Positions 37,801-49,859 of a stretch of DNA of 64,000 nt are shown here, piece by piece. A program made the position numbers and the translations under genes. Under the pieces are notes generated by a model. That model was not told the DNA's origin, did not search any database, and was given only the letters and a program-made list of their open reading frames with translations. Numbering within the stretch: the stretch's first letter is position 1; every line of letters starts with the position of its first letter. The stretch covers positions 4,774,001 through 4,838,000 of the forward strand of contig NC_079887.1 in NCBI RefSeq assembly GCF_029227915.1, given 5' to 3'. Origin of the DNA: Hydractinia symbiolongicarpus (lineage: Eukaryota > Cnidaria > Hydrozoa > Anthoathecata > Hydractiniidae).

Positions 37801-37970
37801 TCAGTTTTCAAAAGTGATTTCATTTTTGATGAGACGCTTAATGAACGAGGTTTAATCGCCGGCAAACGAAAACCCGCCATTTCCCGTAAACCCCGGACTC
37901 AGCCTGTATAGTCAAAAGTATACAAAGGAAGTACTCAGGCAGTAAACTCCTTTCCCAAACGATTTTTTAA
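31900..37970 (+). repeat. Type II monomer region (right part of duplication E copy 2)
   Basis: Paralogous to about 20,670-26,940, with whole-monomer losses and gains. The run at about 36,350-37,770 gives the clearest a-b-c-d-e-a'-f order of seven monomer classes. Confidence 0.75.
34560..35371 (+). repeat. Local 2-monomer tandem duplication inside duplication E copy 2
   Basis: CTTTTCGAGAACG occurs twice (near 34,701 and 35,107), but only once in the matching part of copy 1 (23,880). Both local copies carry GTTTTAAATTTTGATG, whereas copy 1 has GTTTTCAATTTTGATG. The substitution therefore predates this local duplication but probably postdates duplication E. Confidence 0.85.
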
Positions 37971-40204
37971 ATCATTTTTTCTCTACTAAAGCGCATGAGA
38001 CTTTCAGTTTTCAAAAGTGTTTTCATTTTTGATGAGACGCTGAATAAAAGAAGTTCAATCGCCGGCAAACGAAAACCCGTGATTTTCCGTAAATCCCGGG
38101 CTTAGCCCGTATAGTCGAATGTAAATAAAGAAAGTACCCAGGTAGTAAACTGATTTCCCGAACGCTTTTTCAAATTATTTCTGCACCACTAGAACGAATG
38201 AGACTTGTAGTTTTCAAAAATGTTTTCATTTTTGATGAGACGCTTAATGAACGAGGTTTAATCGACGGCAAACGAAAACCCGCGATTTCCCGTAAATCCC
38301 GGGTTTGGCCCGTTGAGTCGAATGTATACAAAGAAAGTACCCTGTGAGTAAACTCTTTTCCAGAACGATTTTTTAAATCATTTTTTCACCATTAAAACGC
38401 ATGAGTTTTCTAGTTTTTCAAAAGTGTTTTCAATTTTGATGAGACGCTAAATAAAAGAAGTTTAATCGCCAGCAAACAAAAACCCACGAGTTCCCGTAAT
38501 TCCCGGGTTTGGCCCGTGTAGTCGAATGTATACAAAGAAAGTACCCAGGAAGTAAACTCATTTCCTGAACGATTTTTTAAATTATTTTTTCACCACTAAA
38601 ACGCATGAGACTTGTAGTTTTCAGAAATGTTTTCATTTTTGATGAGACGCTTAATGAAAGTGGTTTATTTGCCGGCAAACGAAAACCCGCGATTTCCCGT
38701 AAATCCCGGGCTTGGCCCGTATAGTCGAATGTATACAAAGAAAGTACCCTGTGAGTAAACTTAGTTCCAAAACGATTTTTTAAATTATCTTTTCACCACT
38801 AAAACGCATGAGACTTGTAGTTTTCAAAAATGTTTTCATCTTTGATGAGACGCTGAATAAAAGAAATTTAATCGCCGGCAAACGAAAAACCGCCATTTCC
38901 CGTAAACCCCGGACTCGGCCTGTATAGTCGAAAGTATACAAAGGAAGTACTCAGGCAGTAAACTCATTTCCCGAACGATTTTTTAAATCATTTTTTCTCT
39001 ACTAAAGCGCATGAGACTTTCAGTTTTCAAAAGTGTTTTCAATTTTGATGAGACGGTAAATAAAAGAAGTTTAATCGCCGACAAACGAAAACCCGCGATT
39101 TCCCGTAAATCCCAGGTTTGGCCCGTGTAGTCGAATGTATACAAAGAAAGTACCCTGTGAGTAAACTCATTTCCAGAACGATTTTTTAAATTATCTTTTC
39201 ACCACTAAAACACTTGAGACTTGTAGTTTTCAAAAATGTTTTCATTGTTGATGAGACGCTGAATAAAAGAAGTTTAATCGCCGGCAAACGAAAACCCACG
39301 AGTTCCCGTAAATCCCGGGTTTGGCCCGTGTAGTCGAATGTATACAAAGAAAGTACCCAGGAAGTAAACTCATTTCCCGAACGATTTTTTAAATTATTTT
39401 TTCACCACTAAAACGCATAAGACTTGTAGTTTTCAGAAATGTTTTCATTTTTGATGAGACGCTTAATGAAAGTGGTTTATTCGCCGGCAAACGAAAACCC
39501 GCGATTTCCCGTAAATCCCGGGCTTGGCCCGTATAGTCGAATGTATACAAAGAAAGTACCCTGTGAGTAAACTTATTTCCAAAACGATTTTTTAAATTAT
39601 CTTTTCACCACTAAAACGCATGAGACTTGTAGTTTTCAAAAATGTTTTCATCTTTGATGAGACGCTGAATAAAAGAAATTTAATCGCCGGCAAACGAAAA
39701 CCCGCCATTTCCCGTAAACCCCGGACTCGGCCTGTATAGTCAAAAGTATACAAAGGAAGTACTCAGGCAGTAGACTCATTTCCCGAACGATTTTTTAAAT
39801 CATTTTTTCTCTACTAAAGCGCATGAGACTTTCAGTTTTCAAAAGTGTTTTCATTTTTGATGAGACGCTGAATAAAAGAAGTTCAATCGCCGGCAAACGA
39901 AAACCCGTGATTTTCCGTAAATCCCGGGCTTAGCCCGTATAGTCAAATGTAAATAAAGAAAGTACCCAGGTAGTAAACTGATTTCCCGAACGATTTTTCA
40001 AATTACTTCTGCACCACTAGAACGAATGAGACTTGTAGTTTTCAAAAATGTTTTCATTTTTGATGAGACGCTTAATGAACGAGGTTTAATCGACGGCAAA
40101 CGAAAACCCGCGATTTCCCGTAAATCCCGGGTTTGGCCCGTTGAATCGAATGTATACAAAGAAAGTACCCTGTGAGTAAACTCTTTTCCAGAACGATTTT
40201 TTAA
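37971..40204 (+). repeat. Tandem segmental duplication F, copy 1 (11 monomers)
   Basis: An offset of +2,234 holds for AACGCTTTTTC (38,161 to 40,395) and TTAGTTCCAAAACG (38,761 to 40,995). The class order is a-b-c-d-e-a'-f-d-e-a-b. Confidence 0.87.
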
Positions 40205-41638
40205 ATCATTTTTTCTCTACTAAAGCGCATGAGACTTTCAGTTTTCAAAAGTGTTTTCATTTTTGATGAGACGCTGAATAAAAGAAGTTCAATCGCCGGC
40301 AAACGAAAACCCGTGATTTTCCGTAAATCCCGGGCTTAGCCCGTATAGTCGAATGTAAATAAAGAAAGTACCCAGGTAGTAAACTGATTTCCCGAACGCT
40401 TTTTCAAATTATTTCTGCACCACTAGAACGAATGAGACTTGTAGTTTTCAAAAATGTTTTCATTTTTGATGAGACGCTTAATGAACGAGGTTTAATCGAC
40501 GGCAAACGAAAACCCGCGATTTCCCGTAAATCCCGGGTTTGGCCCGTTGAGTCGAATGTATACAAAGAAAGTACCCTGTGAGTAAACTCTTTTCCAGAAC
40601 GATTTTTTAAATCATTTTTTCACCATTAAAACGCATGAGTTTTCTAGTTTTTCAAAAGTGTTTTCAATTTTGATGAGACGCTAAATAAAAGAAGTTTAAT
40701 CGCCAGCAAACAAAAACCCACGAGTTCCCGTAAATCCCGGGTTTGGCCCGTGTAGTCGAATGTATACAAAGAAAGTACCCAGGAAGTAAACTCATTTCCT
40801 GAACGATTTTTTAAATTATTTTTTCACCACTAAAACGCATGAGACTTGTAGTTTTCAGAAATGTTTTCATTTTTGATGAGACGCTTAATGAAAGTGGTTT
40901 ATTTGCCGGCAAACGAAAACCCGCGATTTCCCGTAAATCCCGGGCTTGGCCCGTATAGTCGAATGTATACAAAGAAAGTACCCTGTGAGTAAACTTAGTT
41001 CCAAAACGATTTTTTAAATTATCTTTTCACCACTAAAACGCATGAGACTTGTAGTTTTCAAAAATGTTTTCATCTTTGATGAGACGCTGAATAAAAGAAA
41101 TTTAATCGCTGGCAAACGAAAAACCGCCATTTCCCGTAAACCCCGGACTCGGCCTGTATAGTCGAAAGTATACAAAGGAAGTACTCAGGCAGTAAACTCA
41201 TTTCCCGAACGATTTTTTAAATCATTTTTTCTCTACTAAAGCGCATGAGACTTTCAGTTTTCAAAAGTGTTTTCAATTTTGATGAGACGGTAAATAAAAG
41301 AAGTTTAATCGCCGACAAACGAAAACCCGCGATTTCCCGTAAATCCCAGGTTTGGCCCGTGTAGTCGAATGTATACAAAGAAAGTACCCTGTGAGTAAAC
41401 TCATTTCCAGAACGATTTTTTAAATTATCTTTTCACCACTAAAACACTTGAGACTTGTAGTTTTCAAAAATGTTTTCATTGTTGATGAGACGCTGAATAA
41501 AAGAAGTTTAATCGCCGGCAAACGAAAACCCACGAGTTCCCGTAAATCCCGGGTTTGGCCCGTGTAGTCGAATGTATACAAAGAAAGTACCCAGGAAGTA
41601 AACTTATTTCCAAAACGATTTTTTAAATTATCTTTTCA

Positions 41639-41856
41639 CCACTAAAACGCATGAGACTTGTAGTTTTCAAAAATGTTTTCATCTTTGATGAGACGCTGAA
41701 TAAAAGAAATTTAATCGCCGGCAAACGAAAACCCGCCATTTCCCGTAAACCCCGGACTCGGCCTGTATAGTCAAAAGTATACAAAGGAAAGTACTTCCTT
41801 TGTATACTTTTGGCAGTAGACTCATTTCCCGAACGATTTTTTAAATCATTTTTTCT
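41639..41856 (+). repeat. 218-bp monomer carrying a templated inverted insertion
   Basis: CCAC-to-CTAC spacing is 218 bp where 203 is expected. Where the paralog at 39.7 kb has GTACTCA between AAAGGAA and GGCAGTAGAC, this monomer has 22 different bases that copy the preceding sequence in reverse complement. Confidence 0.92.
41772..41812. repeat. Perfect 18-bp inverted repeat with 5-nt loop
   Basis: The left arm is CAAAAGTATACAAAGGAA (41,772-41,789), the loop is AGTAC, and the right arm is TTCCTTTGTATACTTTTG (41,795-41,812). The right arm is the exact reverse complement of the left. This is the only minus-oriented satellite fragment I found. It looks like one fork-stalling or hairpin template-switch event. 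Confidence 0.95.
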
Positions 41857-42035
41857 CTACTAAAGCGCATGAGACTTTCAGTTTTCAAAAGTGTTTTCAT
41901 TTTTGATGAGACGCTGAATAAAAGAAGTTCAATCGCCGGCAAACGAAAACCCGTGATTTTACGTAAATCCCGGGCTTAGCCCGTATAGTCAAATGTAAAT
42001 AAAGAAAGTACCCAGGTAGTAAACTGATTTCCCGA

Positions 42036-45000
42036 ACGATTTTTCAAATTACTTCTGCACCACTAGAACGAATGAGACTTGTAGTTTTCAAAAATGTTTT
42101 CATTTTTGATGAGACGCTTAATGAACGAGGTTTAATCGACGGCAAACGAAAACCCGCGATTTCCCGTAAATCCCGGGTTTGGCCCGTTGAATCGAATGTA
42201 TACAAAGAAAGTACCCTGTGAGTAAACTCTTTTCCAGAACGATTTTTTAAATCATTTTTTCACCACTAAAACGCATGAGTTTTCTAGTTTCCAAAAGTGT
42301 TTTCAATTTTGATGAGACGCTAAATAAAAGAAGTTTAATCGCCAGCAAACGAAAACCCACGAGTTCCCGTAAATCCCGGGTTTGGCCCGTGTAGTCGAAT
42401 GTATACAAAGAAAGTACCCAGGAAGTAAACTCATTTCCTTAACGATTTTTTAAATTATTTTTTCACCACTAAAACGCATGAGACTTGTAGTTTTCAGAAA
42501 TGTTTTCATTTTTGATGAGACGCTTAATGAAAGTGGTTTATTCGCCGGCAAACGAAAACCCGCGATTTCCCGTAAATCCCGGGCTTGGCCCGTATAGTCG
42601 AATGTATACAAAGAAAGTACCCTGTGAGTAAACTTATTTCCAAAACGATTTTTTAAATTATCTTTTCACCACTAAAACGCATGAGACTTGTAGTTTTCAA
42701 AAATGTTTTCATCTTTGATGAGACGCTGAATAAAAGAAATTTAATCGCCGGCAAACGAAAACCCGCCATTTCCCGTAAACCCCAGACTCGGCTTGTATAG
42801 TCAAAAGTACACAAAGGAAGTACTCAGGCAGTAAACTCATTTCCCGAACGATTTTTTAAATCATTTTTTCTCTACTAAAGCGCATGAGACTTTCAGTTTT
42901 CAAACGTGTTTTCAATTTTGATGAGACGGTAAATAAAAGAAGTTTAATCGCCGACAAACGAAAACCCGCGATTTCCCGTAAATCCCAGGTTTGGCCCGTG
43001 TAGTCGAATGTATACAAAGAAAGTACCCTGTGAGTAAACTCATTTCCAGAACGATTTTTTAAATTATCTTTTCACCACTAAAACACTTGAGACTTGTAGT
43101 TTTCAAAAATGTTTTCATTGTTGATGCGACGCTGAATAAAAGAAGTTTAATCGCCGGCAAACGAAAACCCACGAGTTCCCGTAAATCCCGGGTTTGGCCC
43201 GTGTAGTCGAATGTATACAAAGAAAGTACCCTGTGAGTAAACTCATTTCCAGAACGATTTTTTAAATTATCTTTTCACCACTAAAACACTTGAGACTTGT
43301 AGTTTTCAAAAATGTTTTCATTGTTGATGAGACGCTGAATAAAAGAAGTTTAATCGCCGGCAAACGAAAACCCGCCATTTCCCGTAAACCCCGGACTCAG
43401 CCTGTATAGTCAAAAGTATACAAAGGAAGTACTCAGGCAGTAAACTCATTTCCCAAACGATTTTTTAAATCATTTTTTCTCTACTAAAGCGCATGAGACT
43501 TTCAGTTTTCAAAAGTGTTTTCATTTTTGATGAGACGCTGAATAAAAGAAGTTCAATCGCCGGCAAACGAAAACCCGTGATTTTCCGTAAATCCCGGGCT
43601 TAGCCCGTATAGTCGAATGTAAATAAAGAAAGTACCCAGGTAGTAAACTGATTTCCCGAACGATTTTTCAAATTATTTCTGCACCACTAGAACGAATGAG
43701 ATTTGTATTTTTCAAAAATGTTTTCCTTTTTGATGGGACGCTGAATGAAAGAAGTTTAATTGCCGGCAAACGAAAACCCGCGATTTCACGTAAATCCTAG
43801 ACTCGGCCCGTATAGTCAAAAGTATACAAAGAAAGTACCCAGGGAGTAAACTCATTTCCCGAACGATTTTTTAAATTATCTTTTCACCACTAAAACGCAT
43901 GAGACTTGTAGTTTTCGAAAATGTTTTCATTTTTGATGAGATGCTTAATGAAAGAGGTTTAATCGCCGGCAAACAAAAACCCGCGATTTCCCGGAAATCC
44001 CGGGCTTTGCCCGTATAGTCGAATGTATACAAAGAAAGTACCCAGGGAGTAAACTCATTTCCCGAACGATTTTTTATATTATTTTTTCACCACTAAAACG
44101 CATGGGACTTGTAGTTTTCAAAAATGTTTTCATTTTTGATGGGACGCTGAATAAAAGAAGTTTAATCGCCGGCAAACGAAAACCCGCGATTTCCCGTAAA
44201 TCCCGGACTCGGCCCGTATAGTCAAAAGTATACAAAGAAAGTACCCAGGGAGTAAACTCATTTCCTGAACGATTTTTTAAAATATTTTTTTACCACTAAA
44301 ACGCATGAGACTTGTAGTTTTCAAAAATGATTTCATTTTTGATGAGACGCTTAATGAAAGAGGTTTAATCGCCGGCAAACGAAAACCCGCGATTTCCCGT
44401 AAATCCCGGGCTTGGCCCGTATAATCAAATGTATACAAAGAAAGTACCCTGTGAGTAAACTCATTTCCAGAACAATTTTTTAAATTATTTTTTCACCACT
44501 AAAACGCATAAGACTTGTAGTTTTCAAAAATGTTTTCATTTTTGATGAGACGCTGAATAAAAGAAGTTTAATCGCCGGCAAACGAAAACCCGCGATTTCC
44601 CGTAAATCCCGGGCTTGGCCCGTATAGTCGAATGTATACAAAGAAATTACCCAGGGAGTAAACTCATTTCCCGAACGATTTTTTATTTATTTTTTCACCA
44701 CTAAAACGCATGAGACTTGTAGTTTTCAAAAATGTTTTCATTTTTGATGAGACGCTTAATGAAAGAGGTTTAATCGCCGGCAAACGAAAACCCGCGATTT
44801 CCCGTAAATCCTGGGCTTGGCCCGTATAATCGAATGTATACAAAGAAAGTACCCTGTGAGTAAACTCATTTCCAGAACGATTTTTTAAATTATTTTTTCA
44901 CCACTAAAACGCATAAGACTTGTAGTTTTCAAAAATGTTTTCATTTTTGATGAGACGCTGAATAAAAGAAGTTTAATCGCCGGCAAACGAAAACCGGCGA

Positions 45001-45080
45001 TTTTCCGTAAATCCCGGGCTTGGCCCGTATAGTTGAATGTATATAAAGAAAGTACCCAGGGAGTAAACTGATTTCCCGAA
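42036..45080 (+). repeat. Tandem segmental duplication G, copy 1
   Basis: ATTACTTCTGCACC recurs at +3,044 (ACTTCT 42,051 to 45,095), and the TTGAATCGAATG variant occurs in both (near 42,187 and 45,232). The left half is type II; the right half (about 43,700-45,080) is type I and matches about 3,120-4,490. A chimeric monomer at about 43,690-43,740 (CTAGAACGAATGAGATTTGTATTTTTC, then AAAAATGTTTTCC) marks a deletion relative to copy 2. Confidence 0.85.
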
Positions 45081-48000
45081 CGATTTTTCAAATTACTTCT
45101 GCACCACTAGAACGAATGAGACTTGTAGTTTTCAAAAATGTTTTCATTTTTGATGAGACGCTTAATGAACGAGGTTTAATCGACGGCAAACGAAAACCCG
45201 CGATTTCCCGTAAATCCCGGGTTTGGCCCGTTGAATCGAATGTATACAAAGAAAGTACCCTGTGAGTAAACTCTTTTCCAGAACGATTTTTTAAATCATT
45301 TTTTCACCACTAAAACGCATGAGTTTTCTAGTTTCCAAAAGTGTTTTCAATTTTGATGAGACGCTAAATAAAAGAAGTTTAATCGCCAGCAAACGAAAAC
45401 CCACGAGTTCCCGTAAATCCCGGGTTTGGCCCGTGTAGTCGAATGTATACAAAGAAAGTACCCAGCAAGTAAACTCATTTCCCGAACGATTTTTTAAATT
45501 ATTTTTTCACCACTAAAACGCATGAGACTTGTAGTTTTCAGAAATGTTTTCATTTTTGATGAGACGCTTAATGAAAGTGGTTTATTCGCCGGCAAACGAA
45601 AACCCGCGATTTCCCGTAAATCCCGGGCTTGGCCCGTATAGTCGAATGTATACAAAGAAAGTACCCTGTGAGTAAACTTATTTCCAAAACGATTTTTTAA
45701 ATTATCTTTTCACCACTAAAACGCATGAGACTTGTAGTTTTCAAAAATGTTTTCATCTTTGATGAGACGCTGAATAAAAGAAATTTAATCGCCGGCAAAC
45801 GAAAACCCGCCATTTCCCGTAAACCCCGGACTCGGCCTGTATAGTCAAAAGTATACAAAGGAAGTACTCAGGCAGTAAACTCATTTCCCGAACGATTTTT
45901 TAAATCATTTTTTCTCTACTAAAGCGCATGAGACTTTCAGTTTTCAAAAGTGTTTTCAATTTTGATGAGGCGGTAAATAAAAGAAGTTTAATCGCCGACA
46001 AACGAAAACCCGCGATTTCCCGTAAATCCCAGGTTTGGCCCGTGTAGTCGAATGTATACAAAGAAAGTACCCTGTGAGTAAACTCATTTCCCGAACGATT
46101 TTTTAAATTATCTTTTCACCACTAAAACACTTGAGACTTGTAGTTTTCAAAAATGTTTTCATTGTTGATGCGACGCTGAATAAAAGAAGTTTAATCGCCG
46201 GCAAACGAAAACCCACGAGTTCCCGTAAATCCCGGGTTTGGCCCGTGTAGTCGAATGTATACAAAGAAAGTACCCTGTGAGTAAACTCATTTCCAGAACG
46301 ATTTTTTAAATTATCTTTTCACCACTAAAACACTTGAGACTTGTAGTTTTCAAAAATGTTTTCATTGTTGATGAGACGCTGAATAAAAGAAGTTTAATCG
46401 CCGGCAAACGAAAACCCACCATTTCCCGTAAACCCCGGACTCAGCCTGTATAGTCAAAAGTATACAAAGGAAGTACTCAGGCAGTAAACTCATTTCCCAA
46501 ACGATTTTTTAAATCATTTTTTCTCTACTAAAGCGCATGAGACTTTCAGTTTTCAAAAGTGTTTTCATTTTTGATGAGACGCTGAATAAAAGAAGTTCAA
46601 TCGCCGGCAAACGAAAACCCGTGATTTTCCGTAAATCCCGGGCTTAGCCCGTATAGTCGAATGTAAATAAAGAAAGTACCCAGGTAGTAAACTGATTTCC
46701 CGAACGATTTTTCAAATTATTTCTGCACCACTAGAACGAATGAGATTTGTATTTTTCAGAAATGTTTTCATTTTTCATGAGACGCTTAATGAAAGTGGTT
46801 TAATCGCCGGCAAACGAAAACCCGTGATTTCCCGTAAATCCCGGGCTTGGCCCGTATAGTCTAATGTATACAAAGAAAGTACCCTGTGAGTAAACTCATT
46901 TCCAAAACGATATTTTAAATTATCTTTTCACCACTAAAACGCATGAGACTTGTAGTTTTCAAAAATGTTTTCCTTTTTGATGGGACGCTGAATGAAAGAA
47001 GTTTAATTGCCGGCAAACGAAAACCCGCGATTTCACGTAAATCCTAGACTCGGCCCGTATAGTCAAAAGTATACAAAGAAAGTACCCAGGGAGTAAACTC
47101 ATTTCCCGAACGATTTTTTAAATTATCTTTTCACCACTAAAACGCATGAGACTTGTAGTTTTCGAAAATGTTTTCATTTTTGATGAGATGCTTAATGAAA
47201 GAGGTTTAATCGCCGGCAAACAAAAACCCGCGATTTCCCGGAAATCCCGGGCTTTGCCCGTATAGTCGAATGTATACAAAGAAAGTACCCAGGGAGTAAA
47301 CTCATTTCCCGAACGATTTTTTATATTATTTTTTCACCACTAAAACGCATGGGACTTGTAGTTTTCAAAAATGTTTTCATTTTTGATGGGACGCTGAATA
47401 AAAGAAGTTTAATCGCCGGCAAACGAAAACCCGCGATTTCCCGTAAATCCCGGACTCGGCCCGTATAGTCAAAAGTATACAAAGAAAGTACCCAGGGAGT
47501 AAACTCATTTCCTGAACGATTTTTTAAAATACTTTTTTACCACTAAAACGCATGAGACTTGTAGTTTTCAAAAATGATTTCATTTTTGATGAGACGCTTA
47601 ATGAAAGAGGTTTAATCGTCGGCAAACGAAAACCCGCGATTTCCCGTAAATCCCGGACTCGGCCCGTATAGTCAAAAGTATACAAAGAAAGTACCCAGGG
47701 AGTAAACTCATTTCCTGAACGATTTTTTAAAATACTTTTTTACCACTAAAACGCATGAGACTTGTAGTTTTCAAAAATGATTTCATTTTTGATGAGACGC
47801 TTAATGAAAGAGGTTTAATCGCCGGCAAACGAAAACCCGCAATTTCCCGTAAATCCCGGGCTTGGCCCGTATAGTCGAATGTATACAAAGAAAGTACCCA
47901 GGGAGTAAACTCATTTCCCGAACGATTTTTTATTTATTTTTTCACCACTAAAACGCATGAGACTTGTAGTTTTCAAAAATGTTTTCATTTTTGATGAGAC

Positions 48001-48327
48001 GCTTAATGAAAGAGGTTTAATCGCCGGCAAACGAAAACCCGCGATTTCCCGTAAATCCTGGGCTTGGCCCGTATAATCGAATGTATACAAAGAAAGTACC
48101 CTGTGAGTAAACTCATTTCCAGAACGATTTTTTAAATTATTTTTTCACCACTAAAACGCATAAGACTTGTAGTTTTCAAAAATGTTTTCATTTTTGATGA
48201 GACGCTGAATAAAAGAAGTTTAATCGCCGGCAAACGAAAACCGGCGATTTTTCGTAAATCCCGGGCTTGGCCCGTATAGTTGAATGTATATAAAGAAAGT
48301 ACCCAGGGAGTAAACTGATTTCCCGAA
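45081..48327 (+). repeat. Tandem segmental duplication G, copy 2
   Basis: The offset of about +3,044 rises to +3,247 after about 46,740, where copy 2 retains a TTTCAGAAATG / TTTTTCATGAGACG monomer missing from copy 1. Its type I half (about 46,740-48,327) matches about 2,885-4,480. The junction near 45,063-45,094 joins type I to type II within GTAAACTGATTTCCCGAACG. Confidence 0.85.
47902..48103 (+). repeat. Example monomer showing the internal landmarks
   Basis: This is a near-consensus monomer (202 bp, one base short in the T tract). In order it has GGAGTAAAC, a T-rich tract, CACCACTAAAACGCATGAG, a 22-bp dyad at 47,973-47,994, GATGAGACGCTTAATG, GCCGGCAAACG, CCCGCGATTTCCCG, GGCCCGTATAATCGAATG, GTATAC and AAAGAAAGTACCC. 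A consensus monomer has 13 CpG in 203 bp with 41 C and 38 G, about 1.7 times the expected number. The length of 203 is not a multiple of three, so any reading frame shifts at each monomer. Confidence 0.9.
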
Positions 48328-48639
48328 CGATTTTTCAAATTATTTCTGCACTACTAGAACGAATGAGACTTGTAGTTTTCAAAAATGATTCATTTTTAAT
48401 GAGACGCTTAATGAAAGAGGTTTAATCGCCGGCAAATGAAAACCCGCGATTTCCCGTAAATCCCGGGCTTGGCCCGTACAATCGAATGTATACAAAGAAA
48501 GTACCCTGTGAGTAAACTCATTTCCAGAACGATTTTTTAAATTATTTTTTCACCACTAAAACGCATAAGACTTGTAGTTTTCAAAAATGTTTTCATTTTT
48601 GATGAGACGCTGAATAAAAGAAGTTTAATCGCCGGCAAA
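48328..48639 (+). repeat. Type I monomers following duplication G
   Basis: These continue the paralogy with the 4.48-4.80 kb region, including the shortened AAAAATGATTCATTTTTAATGAG monomer (near 48,380; compare 2,310 and 4,538). Confidence 0.82.
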
Positions 48640-49859
48640 CGAAAACCGCAATTTCCTGTAAATCCCGGGCTTGGCCCGTATAGTCGAATGTATACAAAGA
48701 AAGTACCCAGGGAGTAAACTCATTTCCCGAACGATTTTTCATTTTTTTTTTTCACCACTAAAACGCATGAGACTTGTAGTTTTCAAAAATGTTTTCATTT
48801 TTGATGAGACGCTTAATGAAAGAGGTTTAATCGCCGGCAAATAAACCCGCGATTTCCCGTAAATCCTGGGCTTGTCCCGTATAGTCGAACGTATACAAAG
48901 AAAGTATCCTATGAGTAAACTCATTTCCAGAACGATTTTTTGAATTATCTTTTCACCACTAGAACGAATGAGACTTGTAGTTTTCAAAAATGTTTTCATT
49001 TTTGATGAGACGCTTAATGAACGAGGTTTAATCGACGGCAAACGAAAACCCGCGATTTCCCGTAAATCCCGGGTTTGGCCCGTTGAGTCGAATGTATACA
49101 AAGAAAGTACCCTGTGAGTAAACTCTTTTCCAGAACGATTTTTTAAATCATTTTTTCACCATTAAAACGCATGAGTTTTCTAGTTTTTCAAAAGTGTTTT
49201 CAATTTTGATGAGACGCTAAATAAAAGAAGTTTAATCGCCAGCAAACGAAAACCCACGAGTTCCCGTAAATCCCGGGTTTGGCCCGTGTAGTCGAATGTA
49301 TACAAAGAAAGTACCCAGGAAGTAAACTCATTTTCCGAACGATTTTTTAAATTATTTTTTCACCACTAAAACGCATGAGACTTGTAGTTTTCAAAAATGT
49401 TTTCATCTTTGATGAGACGGTAAATAAAAGAAGTTTAATCGCCGACAAACGAAAACCCGCGATTTCCCGTAAATCCCAGGTTTGGCCCGTGTAGTCGAAT
49501 GTATACAAAGAAAGTACCCTGTGAGTAAACTCATTTCCAGAACGATTTTTTAAATTATCTTTTCACCACTAAAACACTTGAGACTTGTAGTTTTCAAAAA
49601 TGTTTTCATTGTTGATGAGACGCTGAATAAAAGAAGTTTAATCGCCGGCAAACGAAAACCCACGAGTTCCCGTAAATCCCGGGTTTGGCCCGTGTAGTCG
49701 AATGTATACAAAGAAAGTACCCAGGAAGTAAACTCATTTCCCGAACGATTTTTTAAATTATTTTTTCACCACTAAAACGCATAAGACTTGTAGTTTTCAG
49801 AAATGTTTTCATTTTTGATGAGACGCTTAATGAAAGTGGTTTATTCGCCGGCAAACGAA
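48640..49859 (+). repeat. Block H, copy 1 (~1,216 bp)
   Basis: It starts with AAAACCGCAATTTCCTG and a GAACGATTTTTCATTTT monomer that matches window positions 1-240, then passes through a chimeric joint near 48,960 into b- and c-class type II monomers. Confidence 0.83.

Larger units (their letters stand above)
27638..38662 (+). repeat. Large tandem segmental duplication E, copy 2 (~11,025 bp)
   Basis: The left junction is chimeric: a TTAATGAAAGTGGTTTA monomer start (type II) is joined to a GTTTAAGCGCCGGC end (type I) within shared GTTTA at 27,638-27,642. The copy ends where AATGAAAGTGGTTTATT resumes the original flank near 38,662. Relative to copy 1 it lost or gained blocks of one or two monomers at seven places. 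Confidence 0.9.
40205..42250 (+). repeat. Tandem segmental duplication F, copy 2
   Basis: The junction lies in shared AACGATTTTTTAAATCATTTTTT near 40,192-40,215 and joins a b-class monomer to an a-class one. The copy lacks one d-class monomer and carries a 15-bp net insertion, so its offset falls to 2,046 (TAGACTC 39,771 to 41,817). Confidence 0.85.
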
